DNA from: Osmia lignaria lignaria
Lineage: Eukaryota; Arthropoda; Insecta; Hymenoptera; Megachilidae
Length of the DNA stretch: 64,000 nucleotides
Direction of reading: 5' to 3'
Assembly (NCBI RefSeq): GCF_051020975.1
Contig: NW_027478170.1
Location: 6,820,001-6,884,000, forward strand
How positions within the stretch are numbered: position 1 is the stretch's first letter; each line of letters opens with the position of its first letter. The notes under the pieces are model-generated. The model saw only the letters and a list, made by a program, of their open reading frames with translations. It did not search any database and was not told the DNA's origin. Below, in pieces: positions 10,908-23,787 of the stretch. A program made the position numbers and the translations under genes.

Positions 10908-12517
10908 TTGCAGATTTATCTCAAGGGAAGGGGCCTGACGGACATATTTCGAGATATTTCTTCTTCTTGTTGTTCTTCTTCTGCACAGCTAAGCTGGAAG
11001 TGGCATTTGCAGCTCGCAATAGTGCAGAGTTATCTCAAAGAAAGAGGCCACGGTGTTTCTGTATCTCTATTATGTTGGTGCGGCTTCGGAACTTTTAAAT
11101 ATCTTGATATATCTCGAGAACTACGCATCTGATCAAAAAATATCATAGAACATAAAAAGTAGGAAACTTAATTCTCTACAAATAAGGTCTCTCAACATTT
11201 TGCCATAGCCCGCTTCGTTTCCGAGATATTTGCAGATTTATCTCAAGGGAAGGGGCCTGACGGACATATTTCGAGATATTTCTTCTTCTTGTTGTTCTTC
11301 TTCCGCACAGCTAAGCTGGAAGTGGCATTTGCAGCTCGCAATAGTGCAGAGTTATCGCAAAGAAAGGGGACACGGTGTTTCTGTATCTCTATTATGTTGG
11401 TGCGGCTTCGGAACTTTTAAATATCTTGATATATCTCGAGAACTACGCATCTGATCAAAAAATATCATACTACATGAAAAGTAGGAAACTTAATTCTCTA
11501 CAAGAAAGGTCTCTTAACATTTTGCCATAGCTCGCTTCGTTTTCGAGGTATTTGCTGATTTATCTCAAGGGAAGGGGCCTGACGGACATATTTCGAGATA
11601 TTTCTTCTTCTTGTTGTTCTTCTTCTGCACAGCTAAGCTGGAAGTGGCATTTGCAGCTCGCAATAGTGCATAGTTATCTCAAAGAAAGGGGCCACGGTGT
11701 TTCTGTATCTCTATTATGTTGGTGCGGCTTCGGAACTTTTGAATATCTCGATATATCTCGAAAACTACGCTTCTGATCAAAAAACATCATAGAACATGAA
11801 TTGTAGGAAACATAATTCTCTACAAAAAACGTCTCTTAACATTTTGCCATAGCTCGCTTCGTTTCCGAGATATTTGCAGATTTATCTCAAGGGAAGGGGC
11901 CTGACGGACATATTTCGAGATATTTCTTCTTCTTGTTGTTCTTCTTCTGCACAGCTAAGCTGGAAGTGGCATTTGTGGCTCGCACTAGTGCAGAGTTATC
12001 TCAAAGAAAGGGGCCACGGTGATTCTGTATCTCTATTATGTTGGTGCGGCTTCGGAACTTTTAAATATCTCGATATATCTCGAAAACTACGCTTCTGATC
12101 AAAAAATATCATAGAACATAAATTGTAGGATACCTAATTCTCTACATAAAACGTCTCTTAACACTTTGCCATAGCTCGCTTCGTTTCCGAGATATTTGCA
12201 GATTCAGCTCAAAGGAACGGGCCTGACGGACATATTTCGAGATATTTCTTCTTCTTGTTGTTCTTCCTCTGCACAGCTAAGCTGGAAGTGGCATTTGCAG
12301 CTCGCAATAGTGCAGAGTTATCTCAAAGAAAGGGGCCACGGTGTTTCTGTATCTCTATTATGTTGGTGCGGCTTCGGAACTTTTAAATATCTTGATATAT
12401 CTCGAGAACTACGCATCTGATCAAAAAATATCATAGAACATAAAAAGTAGGAAACATAATTCTCTACAAAAAAGGTCTCTTAACATTTTGCCATAGCTCG
12501 CTTCGTTTCCGAGATAT
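10908..12517. repeat. Five-unit HOR, copy 4
   Basis: A complete five-unit order at an offset of 8050 bp (25 units) from 2858-4467, with the same diagnostic variants in each position. Private changes include 'tttgctgatt' in the third unit (11552) and 'cacggtgattctg' in the fourth (11874). Confidence 0.83.
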
Positions 12518-15415
12518 TTGCAGATTTATCTCAAGGGAAGGGGCCTGACGGACATATTTCGAGATATTTCTTCTTCTTGTTGTTCTTCTTCTGCATAGCT
12601 AAGCTGGAAGTGGCATCTGCGGCTCGCACTAGTGCAGAGTTATCTCAAAGAAAGGGGCCACGGTGTTTCTGTATCTCTATTATGTTGGTGCGGCTTCGGA
12701 ACTTTTAAATATCTTGATATATCTCGAGAACTACGCATCTGATCAAAAAATATCATAGAACATAAAAAGTAGGAAACTTAATTCTCTACAAAAAAGGTCT
12801 CTTAACATTTTGCCATAGCTCGCTTTGTTTCCGAGATATTTGCAGATTTATCTCAAGGGAAGGGGCCTAACGGACATATTTCGAGATATTTCTTCTTCTT
12901 GTTGTTCTTCTTCTGCACAGCTAAACTGGAAGTGGCGTTTGCAGCTCGCAATAGTGCAGAGTTATCTCAAAGAAAGGGGCCACGGTGTTTCTGTATCTCT
13001 ATTATGTTGGTGCGGCTTCGGAACTTTTAAATATCTTGATATATCTCGAGAACTACGCGTCTGATCAAAAAATATCATAGAACATAAAAAGTAGCAAACA
13101 TAATTCTCTACAAAAAAGGTCTCTTAACATTTTGCCATAGCTCGCTTCGTTTCCGAGATATTTGCAGATTTATCTCAAGGGAAGGGGCCTGACGGACATA
13201 TTTCGAGATATTTCTTCTTCTTGTTGTTCTTCTTCTGCACAGCTAAGCTGGAAGTGGCATTTGCAGCTCGCAATAGTGCAGAGTTATCTCAAAGAAAGGG
13301 GCCACGGTGTTTCTGTATCTCTATTATGTTGGTGCGGCTTCGGAACTTTTAAATATCTTGATATATCTCGAGAACTACGCATCTGATCAAAAAATATCAT
13401 AGACAATAAAAAGTAGGAAACTTAATTCTCTACAAAAAAGGTCTCTTAACATTTTGCCATAGCTCGCTTCGTTTCCGAGATATTTGCAGATTTATCTCAA
13501 GGGAAGGGGCCTAACGGACATATTTCGAGATATTTCTTCTTCTTGTTGTTCTTCTTCTGCACAGCTAAACTGGAAGTGGCATTTGCAGCTCGCAATAGTG
13601 CAGAGTTATCTCAAAGAAAGGGGCCACGGTGTTTCTGTATCTCTATTATGTTGGTGCGGCTTCGGAACTTTTAAATATCTTGATATATCTCGAGAACTAC
13701 GCATCTGATCAAAAAATATCATAGAACATAAAAAGTAGGAAACTTAATTCTCTACAAAAAAGGTCTCTTAACATTATGCCATAGCTCGCTTCGTTTCCGA
13801 GATATTTGCTGATTTATCTCAAGGGAAGGGGCCTGACGGACATATTTCGAGATATTTCTTCTTCTTGTTGTTCTTCTTCTGCACAGCTAAACTGGAAGTG
13901 GCATTTCCAGCTCGCAATAGTGCAGAGTTATCTCAAAGAAAGGGGCCACGGTGTTTCTGTATCTCTATTATGTTGGTGCGGCTTCGGAACTTTTAAATAT
14001 CTTGATATATCTCGAGAACTACGCATCTGATCAAAAAATATCATAGAACATAAAAAGTACGAAACTTAATTCTCTACAACAAAGGTCTCTTAACATTTTG
14101 CCATAGCTCGCTTTGTTTCCGAGATATTTGCTGATTTATCTCAAGGGAAGGGGCCTGACGGACATATTTCGAGATATTTCTTCTTCTCGTTGTTCTTCTT
14201 CTGCACAGCTAAGCTGGAAGTGGCATTTGCGGCCCGCACTAGTGCAGAGTTATCTCAAAGAAAGGGGCCACGGTGTTTCTGTATCTCTATTATATTGGCG
14301 CGGCTTCGGAACTTTTAAATATCTCGATATATCTCGAAATCTACGCTTCTGATCAAAAAATATCATAGAACATAACTTGTAGGAGACATAATTCTCTACA
14401 AAAAAGGTCTCTTAACATTTTGCCATAGCTCGCTTCGTTTCCGAGATATTTGCAGATATATCTCAGGGGAAGGGGCCTGACGGACATATTTCGAGATATT
14501 TCTTCTTCTTGTTGTCCTTCTTCTGCACAGCTAAACTGGAAGTGGCATTTCCAGCTCGCAATAGTGCAGAGTTATCTGAAAGAAAGGGGCCACGGTGTTT
14601 CTGTATCTCTATTATGTTGGTGCGGCTTCGGAACTTTTAAATATCTTGATATATCTCGAGAACTACGCATCTGATCAAAAAATATCATAGAACATAAAAA
14701 GTAGGAAACTTAATTCTCTACAAAAAAGGTCTCTTAACATTTTGCCATAGCTCGCTTCGTTTCCGAGATATTTGCAGATTTATCTCAAGGGAAGGGGCCT
14801 GACGGACATATTTCGAGATATTTCTTCTTCTTGTTGTTCTTCTTCTGCACAGCTAAGCTGGAAGTGGCATTTGCGGCTCGCACTAGTGCAGAGTTATCTC
14901 AAAGAAAGGGGCCACGGTGTTTCTGTATCTCTATTATGTTGGTGCGGCTTCGGAACTTTTAAATATCTTGATATATCTCGAGAACTACGCATCTGATCAA
15001 AAAATATCATAGAACATAAAAAGTAGGAAACTTAATTCTCTACAAATAAAGTCTCTTATCATTTTGCCTTAGCTCGCTTCGTTTCCGAGATATTTGCAGA
15101 TTTATCTCAAGGGAAGGGGCCTGAGGGACATATTTGGAGATATTTCTTCTTCTTGTTGTTCTTCTTCTGCACAGCTAAGCTGGAAGTGGCATTTGCGGCC
15201 CGCACTAGTGCAGAGTTATCTCAAAGAAAGGGGCCACGGTGTTTCTGTATCTCTATTATGTTGGTGCGGCTTCGGAACTTTTAAATATCTCGATATATCT
15301 CGAAAACTACGCTTCTGATCAAAAAATATCATAGAACATAACTTGTAGGAGACATAATTCTCTACAAAAAAGGTCTCTTAACATTTTGCCATAGCTCGCT
15401 TCGTTTCCGAGATAT
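11230..15415. repeat. 13-unit block, copy 2
   Basis: Copy of 5434-9619 at +5796 bp (18 units). The variants match one for one, including rare ones such as 'gtacgaaac' with 'tacaacaaagg', 'tatattgg' and 'tatctgaaag'. There are a few private differences ('tatattggcgcgg' in the unit at 14128, 'ctcaggggaagg' at 14450). It overlaps five-unit HOR copy 4, showing nested amplification. Confidence 0.85.
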
Positions 15416-15737
15416 TTGCAGATATATCTCAAGGGAAGGGGCCTGACGGACATATTTCGAGATATTTCTTCTTCTTGTTGTTCTTCTTCTGCACAGCTAA
15501 ACTGGAAGTGGCATTTCCAGCTCGCAATAGTGCAGAGTTATCTCAAAGAAAGGGGCCACGGTGTTTCTGTATCTCTATTATGTGGGTGCGGCTTCGGAAC
15601 TTTTAAATATCTTGATATATCTCGAGAACTACGCATCTGATCAAAAAATATCATAGAACATAAAAAGTAGGAAACTGAATTCTCTACAAATAAAGTCTCT
15701 TAACATTTTGCCTTAGCTCGCTTCGTTTCCGAGATAT

Positions 15738-17025
15738 TTGCAGATTTATCTCAAGGGAAGGGGCCTGAGGGACATATTTGGAGATATTTCTTCTTCTTGT
15801 TGTTCTTCTTCTGCACAGCTAAGCTGGAAGTGGCATTTGCGGCCCGCACTAGTGCAGAGTTATCTCAAAGAAAGGGGCCACGGTGTTTCTGTATCTCTAT
15901 TATGTTGGTGCGGCTTCGGAACTTTTAAATATCTCGATATATCTCGAAAACTACGCTTCTGATCAAAAAATATCATAGAACATAACTTGTAGGAGACATA
16001 ATTCTCTACAAAAAAGGTCTCTTAACATTTTGCCATAGCTCGCTTCGTTTCCGAGATATTTGCAGATATATCTCAAGGGAAGGGGCCTGACGGACATATT
16101 TCGAGATATTTCTTCTTCTTGTTGTTCTTCTTCTGCACAGCTAAGCTGGAAGTGGCATTTGCTGCTCGCACTAGTGCAGAGTTATCTCAAAGAAAGGGGC
16201 CACGGTGTTTCTGTATCTCTATTATGTTGGTGCGGCTTCGGAACTTTTAAATATCTTGATATATCTCGAGAACTACGCATCTGATCAAAAAATATCATAG
16301 GACATAAAAAGTAGGAAACTTAATTCTCTACAAATAAGGTCTCTTAACATTTTGCCATAGCTCGCTTCGTTTCCGAGATATTTGCAGATTTATCTCAAGG
16401 GAAGGGGCCTGACGGACATATTTCGAGATATATCTTCTTCTTGTTGTTCTTCTTCTGCACAGCTAAACTGGAAGTGGCATGTCCAGCTCGCAATAGTGCA
16501 GAGTTATCTCAAAGAGAGGGGCCACGGTGTTTCTGTATCTCTATTATGTTGGTGCGGCTTCGGAACTTTTAAATATCTTGATATATCTCGAAAACTACGC
16601 ATCTGCTCAAAAAATATCATAGAAGATTAAAAGTAGGAAACTTAATTCTCTACAAAAAAGGTCTCTTAACATTTTGCCATAGCTCGCTTCGTTTCCGAGA
16701 TATTTGCAGATTTATCTCAAGGGAAGGGGCCTGACGGACATATTTCGAGATATTTCTTCTTCTTGTTGTTCTTCCTCTGCACAGCTAAGCTGGAAGTGGC
16801 AATTGCGGCTCGCACTAGTGCAGAGTTATCACAAAGAAAGGGGCCACGGTGTTTCTGTATCTCTATTATGTTGGTGCGGCTTCGGAACTTTTAAATATCT
16901 TGATATATCTCGAGAACTACGCATCTGATCAAAAAATATCATAGAACATAAAAAGTAGGAAACTGAATTCTCTACAAATAAAGTCTCTTAACATTTTGCC
17001 TTAGCTCGCTTCGTTTCCGAGATAT
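15738..17025. repeat. Four-unit block, copy 1
   Basis: The order is 'ggggcctgagggac' (15738), a unit with 'cataggacat' tail (16060), a unit with 'gatatatcttc', 'atctgctcaaa' and 'agaagattaaaag' (16382), and a unit with 'ggcaattgcgg' and 'gttatcacaaag' (16704). The order recurs at 19924-21211 and 25398-26685. Confidence 0.82.
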
Positions 17026-17347
17026 TTGCAGATTTATCTCAAGGGAAGGGGCCTGAGGGACATATTTGGAGATATTTCTTCTTCTTGTTGTTCTTCTTCT
17101 GCACAGCTAAGCTGGAAGTGGCATTTGCGGCCCGCACTAGTGCAGAGTTATCTCAAAGAAAGGGGCCACGGTGTTTCTGTATCTCTATTATGTTGGTGCG
17201 GCTTCGGAACTTTTAAATATCTCGATATATCTCGAAAACTACGCTTCTGATCAAAAAATATCATAGAACATAAATTGTAGGATACATAATTCTCTACATA
17301 AAACGTCTCTTAACATTTTGCCATAGCTCGCTTCGTTTCCGAGATAT
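17026..17347. repeat. Chimeric unit: 'gagggac' head with 'ggatacataa' tail
   Basis: The front matches the 'ggggcctgagggac' units (for example 15738). The tail switches to 'ataaattgtagg', 'atacataa' and 'tacataaaacg', which elsewhere occur only after 'tttgtggctcgc' units such as 11874, and leads into a Q head. It marks the junction where the 12.2-kb region was joined to the 17-kb block. Confidence 0.78.
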
Positions 17348-17669
17348 TTGCAGATTCAGCTCAAAGGAACGGGCCTGACGGACATATTTCGAGATATTTC
17401 TTCTTCTTGTTGTTCTTCCTCTGCACAGCTAAGCTGGAAGTGGCATTTGCAGCTCGCAATAGTGCAGAGTTATCTCAAAGAAAGGGGCTACGGTGTTTCT
17501 GTATCTCTATTATGTTGGTGCGGCTTCGGAACTTTTAAATATCTTGATATATCTCGAGAACTACGCATCTGATCAAAAAATATCATAGAACATAAAAAGT
17601 AGGAAACATAATTCTCTACAAAAAAGGTCTCTTAACATTTTGCCATAGCTCGCTTCGTTTCCGAGATAT

Positions 17670-17991
17670 TTGCAGATTTATCTCAAGGGAAGGGGCCTGA
17701 CGGACATATTTCGAGATATTTCTTCTTCTTGTTGTTCTTCTTCTGCATAGCTAAGCTGGAAGTGGCATTTGCGGCTCGCACTAGTGCAGAGTTATCTCAA
17801 AGAAAGGGGCCACGGTGTTTCTGTATCTCTATTATGTTGGTGCGGCTTCGGAACTTTTAAATATCTCGATATATCTCGAGAACTACGCGTCTGATCAAAA
17901 AATATCATAGAACATAAAAAGTAGCAAACATAATTCTCTACAAAAAAGGTCTCTTAACATTTTGCCATAGCTCGCTTGGTTTCCGAGATAT
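17670..17991. repeat. Chimeric unit: fusion of two adjacent units with loss of 322 bp
   Basis: The head and middle ('ctgcatagctaag', 'cactag') match 12518; the tail ('acgcgtctg', 'gtagcaaac') matches 12840. In the source these are neighbours, so one whole unit's length has been deleted by exchange inside homologous sequence. The crossover lies between about 17760 and 17880. Confidence 0.82.
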
Positions 17992-20245
17992 TTGCAGATT
18001 TATCTCAAGGGAAGGGGCCTGACGGACATATTTCGAGATATTTCTTCTTCTTGTTGTTCTTCTTCTGCACAGCTAAGCTGGAAGTGGCATTTGCAGCTCG
18101 CAATAGTGCAGAGTTATCTCAAAGAAAGGGGCCACGGTGTTTCTGTATCTCTATTATGTTGGTGCGGCTTCGGAACTTTTAAATATCTTGATATATCTCG
18201 AGAACTACGCATCTGATCAAAAAATATCATAGAACATAAAAAGTAGGAAACTTAATTCTCTACAGAAAAGGTCTCTTAACATTTTGCCATAGCTCGCTTC
18301 GTTTCCGAGATATTTGCAGATTTATCTCAAGGGAAGGGGCCTAACGGACATATTTCGAGATATTTCTTCTTCTTGTTGTTCTTCTTCTGCACAGCTAAAC
18401 TGGAAGTGGCATTTGCAGCTCGCAATAGTGCAGAGTTATCTCAAAGAAAGGGGCCACGGTGTTTCTGTATCTCTATTATGTTGGTGCGGCTTCGGAACTT
18501 TTAAATATCTTGATATATCTCGAGAACTACGCATCTGATCAAAAAATATCATAGAACATAAAAAGTAGGAAACTTAATTCTCTACAAAAAAGGTCTCTTA
18601 ACATTATGCCATAGCTCGCTTCGTTTCCGAGATATTTGCTGATTTATCTCAAGGGAAGGGGCCTGACGGACATATTTCGAGATATTTCTTCTTCTTGTTG
18701 TTCTTCTTCTGCACAGCTAAACTGGAAGTGGCATTTCCAGCTCGCAATAGTGCAGAGTTATCTCAAAGAAAGGGGCCACGGTGTTTCTGTATCTCTATTA
18801 TGTTGGTGCGGCTTCGGAACTTTTAAATATCTTGATATATCTCGAGAACTACGCATCTGATCAAAAAATATCATAGAACATAAAAAGTACGAAACTTAAT
18901 TCTCTACAACAAAGGTCTCTTAACATTTTGCCATAGCTCGCTTTGTTTCCGAGATATTTGCTGATTTATCTCAAGGGAAGGGGCCTGACGGACATATTTC
19001 GAGATATTTCTTCTTCTCGTTGTTCTTCTTCTGCACAGCTAAGCTGGAAGTGGCATTTGCGGCCCGCACTAGTGCAGAGTTATCTCAAAGAAAGGGGCCA
19101 CGGTGTTTCTGTATCTCTATTATATTGGTGCGGCTTCGGAACTTTTAAATATCTCGATATATCTCGAAAACTACGCTTCTGATCAAAAAATATCATAGAA
19201 CATAACTTGTAGGAGACATAATTCTCTACAAAAAAGGTCTCTTAACATTTTGCCATAGCTCGCTTCGTTTCCGAGATATTTGCAGATATATCTCAAGGGA
19301 AGGGGCCTGACGGACATATTTCGAGATATTTCTTCTTCTTGTTGTTCTTCTTCTGCACAGCTAAACTGGAAGTGGCATTTCCAGCTCGCAATAGTGCAGA
19401 GTTATCTCAAAGAAAGGGGCCACGGTGTTTCTGTATCTCTATTATGTTGGTGCGGCTTCGGAACTTTTAAATATCTTGATATATCTCGAGAACTACGCAT
19501 CTGATCAAAAAATATCATAGAACATAAAAAGTAGGAAACTTAATTCTCTACAAAAAAGGTCTCTTAACATTTTGCCATAGCTCGCTTCGTTTCCGAGATA
19601 TTTGCAGATTTATCTCAAGGGAAGGGGCCTGACGGACATATTTCGAGATATTTCTTCTTCTTGTTGTTCTTCTTCTGCACAGCTAAGCTGGAAGTGGCAT
19701 TTGCGGCTCGCACTAGTGCAGAGTTATCTCAAAGAAAGGGGCCACGGTGTTTCTGTATCTCTATTATGTTGGTGCGGCTTCGGAACTTTTAAATATCTTG
19801 ATATATCTCGAGAACTACGCATCTGATCAAAAAATATCATAGAACATAAAAAGTAGGAAACTGAATTCTCTACAAATAAAGTCTCTTAACATTTTGCCTT
19901 AGCTCGCTTCGTTTCCGAGATATTTGCAGATTTATCTCAAGGGAAGGGGCCTGAGGGACATATTTGGAGATATTTCTTCTTCTTGTTGTTCTTCTTCTGC
20001 ACAGCTAAGCTGGAAGTGGCATTTGCGGCCCGCACTAGTGCAGAGTTATCTCAAAGAAAGGGGCCACGGTGTTTCTGTATCTCTATTATGTTGGTGCGGC
20101 TTCGGAACTTTTAAATATCTCGATATATCTCGAAAACTACGCTTCTGATCAAAAAATATCATAGAACATAACTTGTAGGAGACATAATTCTCTACAAAAA
20201 AGGTCTCTTAACATTTTGCCATAGCTCGCTTCGTTTCCGAGATAT
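17992..20245. repeat. Seven-unit tail of the 13-unit block, copy 3
   Basis: Units 17992 to 19924 repeat units 13162 to 15094 at +4830 bp (15 units): plain A, 'ggggcctaacgg', 'tttgctgatt', 'ttctcgttg' with 'tatattgg', 'gcagatatatc', plain, 'ggggcctgagggac'. The preceding units 17348 and 17670 match 12196 and a fusion of 12518 with 12840, so this copy is one unit shorter than the source. Confidence 0.82.
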
Positions 20246-21533
20246 TTGCAGATATATCTCAAGGGAAGGGGCCTGACGGACATATTTCGAGATATTTCTT
20301 CTTCTTGTTGTTCTTCTTCTGCACAGCTAAGCTGGAAGTGGCATTTGCGGCTCGCACTAGTGCAGAGTTATCTCAAAGAAAGGGGCCACGGTGTTTCTGT
20401 ATCTCTATTATGTTGGTGCGGCTTCGGAACTTTTAAATATCTTGATATATCTCGAGAACTACGCATCTGATCAAAAAATATCATAGGACATAAAAAGTAG
20501 GAAACTTAATTCTCTACAAATAAGGTCTCTTAACATTTTGCCATAGCTCGCTTCGTTTCCGAGATATTTGCAGATTTATCTCAAGGGAAGGGGCCTGACG
20601 GACATATTTCGAGATATATCTTCTTCTTGTTGTTCTTCTTCTGCACAGCTAAACTGGAAGTGGCATGTCCAGTTCGCAATAGTGCAGAGTTATCTCAAAG
20701 AGAGGGGCCACGGTGTTTCTGTATCTCTATTATGTTGGTGCGGCTTCGGAACTTTTAAATATCTTGATATATCTCGAAAACTACGCATCTGCTCAAAAAA
20801 TATCATAGAAGATTAAAAGTAGGAAACTTAATTCTCTACAAAAAAGGTCTCTTAACATTTTGCCATAGCTCGCTTCGTTTCCGAGATATTTGCAGATTTA
20901 TCTCAAGGGAAGGGGCCTGACGGACATATTTCGAGATATTTCTTCTTCTTGTTGTTCTTCCTCTGCACAGCTAAGCTGGAAGTGGCAATTGCGGCTCGCA
21001 CTAGTGCAGAGTTATCACAAAGAAAGGGGCCACGGTGTTTCTGTATCTCTATTATGTTGGTGCGGCTTCGGAACTTTTAAATATCTTGATATATCTCGAG
21101 AACTACGCATCTGATCAAAAAATATCATAGAACATAAAAAGTAGGAAACTTAATTCTCTACAAAAAAGGTCTCTTAACATTTTGCCATAGCTCGCTTGGT
21201 TTCCGAGATACTTGCAGATTTATCTCAAGGGAAGGGGCCTGACGGACATATTTCGAGATATTTCTTCTTCTTGTTGTCCTTCTTCTGCACAGCTAAGCTG
21301 GAAGTGGCATTTGCGGCTGGCACTAGTGCAGAGTTATCTCAAAGAAAGGGGCCACGGTGTTTCTGTATCTCTATTATGTTGGTGCGGCTTCGGAACTTTT
21401 AAATATCTCGATATATCTCGAAAACTACGATTCTGATCAAAAAATATCATAGAACATAAAAAGTAGGAAACTTAATTCTCTACAAAAAAGGTCTCTTAAC
21501 ATTTTGCCATAGCTCGCTTCGTTTCCGAGATAT
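19924..21533. repeat. Five-unit block, copy 2 of the 'gagggac / agaagatt' series
   Basis: This copy has the four markers of 15738-17025 plus a fifth unit (21212) with 'gatacttgcag', 'ggctggcac' and 'actacgattctg'. It recurs at +5474 bp (25398-27007). Confidence 0.83.
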
Positions 21534-23787
21534 TTGCAGATTTATCTCAAGGGAAGGGGCCTGACGGACATATTTCGAGATATTTCTTCTTCTTGTTGTT
21601 CTTCTTCTGCACAGCTAAGCTGGAAGTGGCATTTGCGGCTCGCACTAGTGCAGAGTTATCTCAAAGAAAGGGGCCACGGTGTTTCTGTATCTCTATTATG
21701 TTGGTGCGGCTTCGGAACTTTTAAATATCTTGATATATCTCGAGAACTACGCATCTGATCAAAAAATATCATAGAAAGTAAAAAGTAGGAAACTTAATTC
21801 TCTACAAAAAAGGTCTCTTAACATTTTGCCATAGCTCGCTTCGTTTCCGAGATATTTGCAGATTTATCTCAAGGGAAGGGGCCTGACGGACATATTTCGA
21901 GATATTTCTTCTTCTTGTTGTTCTTCTTCTGCACAGCTAAGCTGGAAGTGGCATTTGCGGCTCGCACTAGTGCAGAGTTATCTCGAAGAAAGGGGCCACG
22001 GTGTTTCTGTATCTCTATTATGTTGGTGCGGCTTCGGAACTTTTAAATATCTTGATATATCTCGAGAACTACGCATCTGATCAAAAAATATCATAGAACA
22101 TAAAAAGTAGGAAACTTAATTCTCTACAAAAAAGGTCTCTTAACATTTTGCCATAGCTCGCTTCGTTTCCGAGATATTTGCAGATTTATCTCAAGGGAAG
22201 GGGCCTGACGGACATATTTCGAGATATATCTTCTTCTTGTTGTTCTTCTTCTGCACAGCTAAGCTGGAAGTGGCATTTCCAGCTCGCAATAGTGCAGAGT
22301 TATCTCAAAGAACGGGGCCACGGTGTTTCTGTATCTCTATTATGTTGGTGCGGCTTCGGAACTTTTAAATATCTTGATATATCTCGAGAAGTACGCATCT
22401 GATCAAAAAATATCATAGAACATAGAAAGTAGGAAACTTAATTCTCTACAAAAAAGGTCTCTTAACATTTTGCCATAGCTCGCTTCGTTTCCGAGATATT
22501 TGCAGATTTATCTCAAGGGAAGGGGCCTGACGGACATATTTCGAGATATTTCTTCTTCTTGTTGTTCTTCTTCTGCACAGCAAAGCTGGAAGTGGCATTT
22601 GCGGCTCGCACTAGTGCAGAGTTATCTCAAAGAAAGGGGCCATGGTGTTTCTGGATCTCTATTATGTTGGTGCGGCTTCGGAACTTTTAAATATCTCGAT
22701 ATATCTCGAAAACTACGCTTCTGATCAAAAAATATCATAGAACATAAATTGTAGGAAACATAATTCTCTACAAAAAAGGTCTCTTAACATTTTGCCATAG
22801 CTCGTTTCGTTTCCGAGATATTTGCAGATATATCTCAAGGGAAGGGGCCTGACGGACATATTTCGAGATATTTCTTCTTCTTGTTGTTCTTCTTCTGCAC
22901 AGCTAAACTGGAAGTGGCATTTCCAGCTCGCAATAGTGCAGAGTTATCTCAAAGAAAGGGGCCACGGTGTTTCTGTATCTCTATTATGTGGGTGCGGCTT
23001 CGGAACTTTTAAATATCTTGATATATCTCGAGAACTACGCATCTGATCAAAAAATATCATAGAACATAAAAAGTAGGAAACTTAATTCTCTACAAATAAA
23101 GTCTCTTAACATTTTGCCTTAGCTCGCTTCGTTTCCGAGATATTTGCAGATTTATCTCAAGGGAAGGGGCCTGAGGGACATATTTGGAGATATTTCTTCT
23201 TCTTGTTGTTCTTCTTCTGCACAGCTAAGCTGGAAGTGGCATTTGCGGCCCGCACTAGTGCAGAGTTATCTCAAAGAAAGGGGCCACGGTGTTTCTGTAT
23301 CTCTATTATGTTGGTGCGGCTTCGGAACTTTTAAATATCTCGATATATCTCGAAAACTACGCTTCTGATCAAAAAATATCATAGAACATAACTTGTAGGA
23401 GACATAATTCTCTACAAAAAAGGTCTCTTAACATTTTGCCATAGCTCGCTTCGTTTCCGAGATATTTGCAGATATATCTCAAGGGAAGGGGCCTGACGGA
23501 CATATTTCGAGATATTTCTTCTTCTTGTTGTTCTTCTTCTGCACAGCTAAGCTGGAAGTGGCATTTGCGGCTCGCACTAGTGCAGAGTTATCTCAAAGAA
23601 AGGGGCCACGGTGTTTCTGTATCTCTATTATGTTGGTGCGGCTTCGGAACTTTTAAATATCTTGATATATCTCGAGAACTACGCATCTGATCAAATAATA
23701 TCATAGGACAGAAAAAGTAGGAAACTTAATTCTCTACAAATAAGGTCTCTTAACATTTTGCCATAGCTCGCTTCGTTTCCGAGATAT
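21534..23787. repeat. Seven-unit HOR (2254 bp), copy 1
   Basis: The order is: plain (21534), 'tctcgaagaaag' (21856), 'gagaagtacgc' with 'catagaaagtagg' tail (22178), 'tttctggatctc' with 'agctcgtttcg' tail (22500), 'tatgtgggtgcgg' (22822), 'ggggcctgagggac' (23144), and 'cataggaca' with 'aaataagg' tail (23466). Copy 2 follows immediately. Confidence 0.84.
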
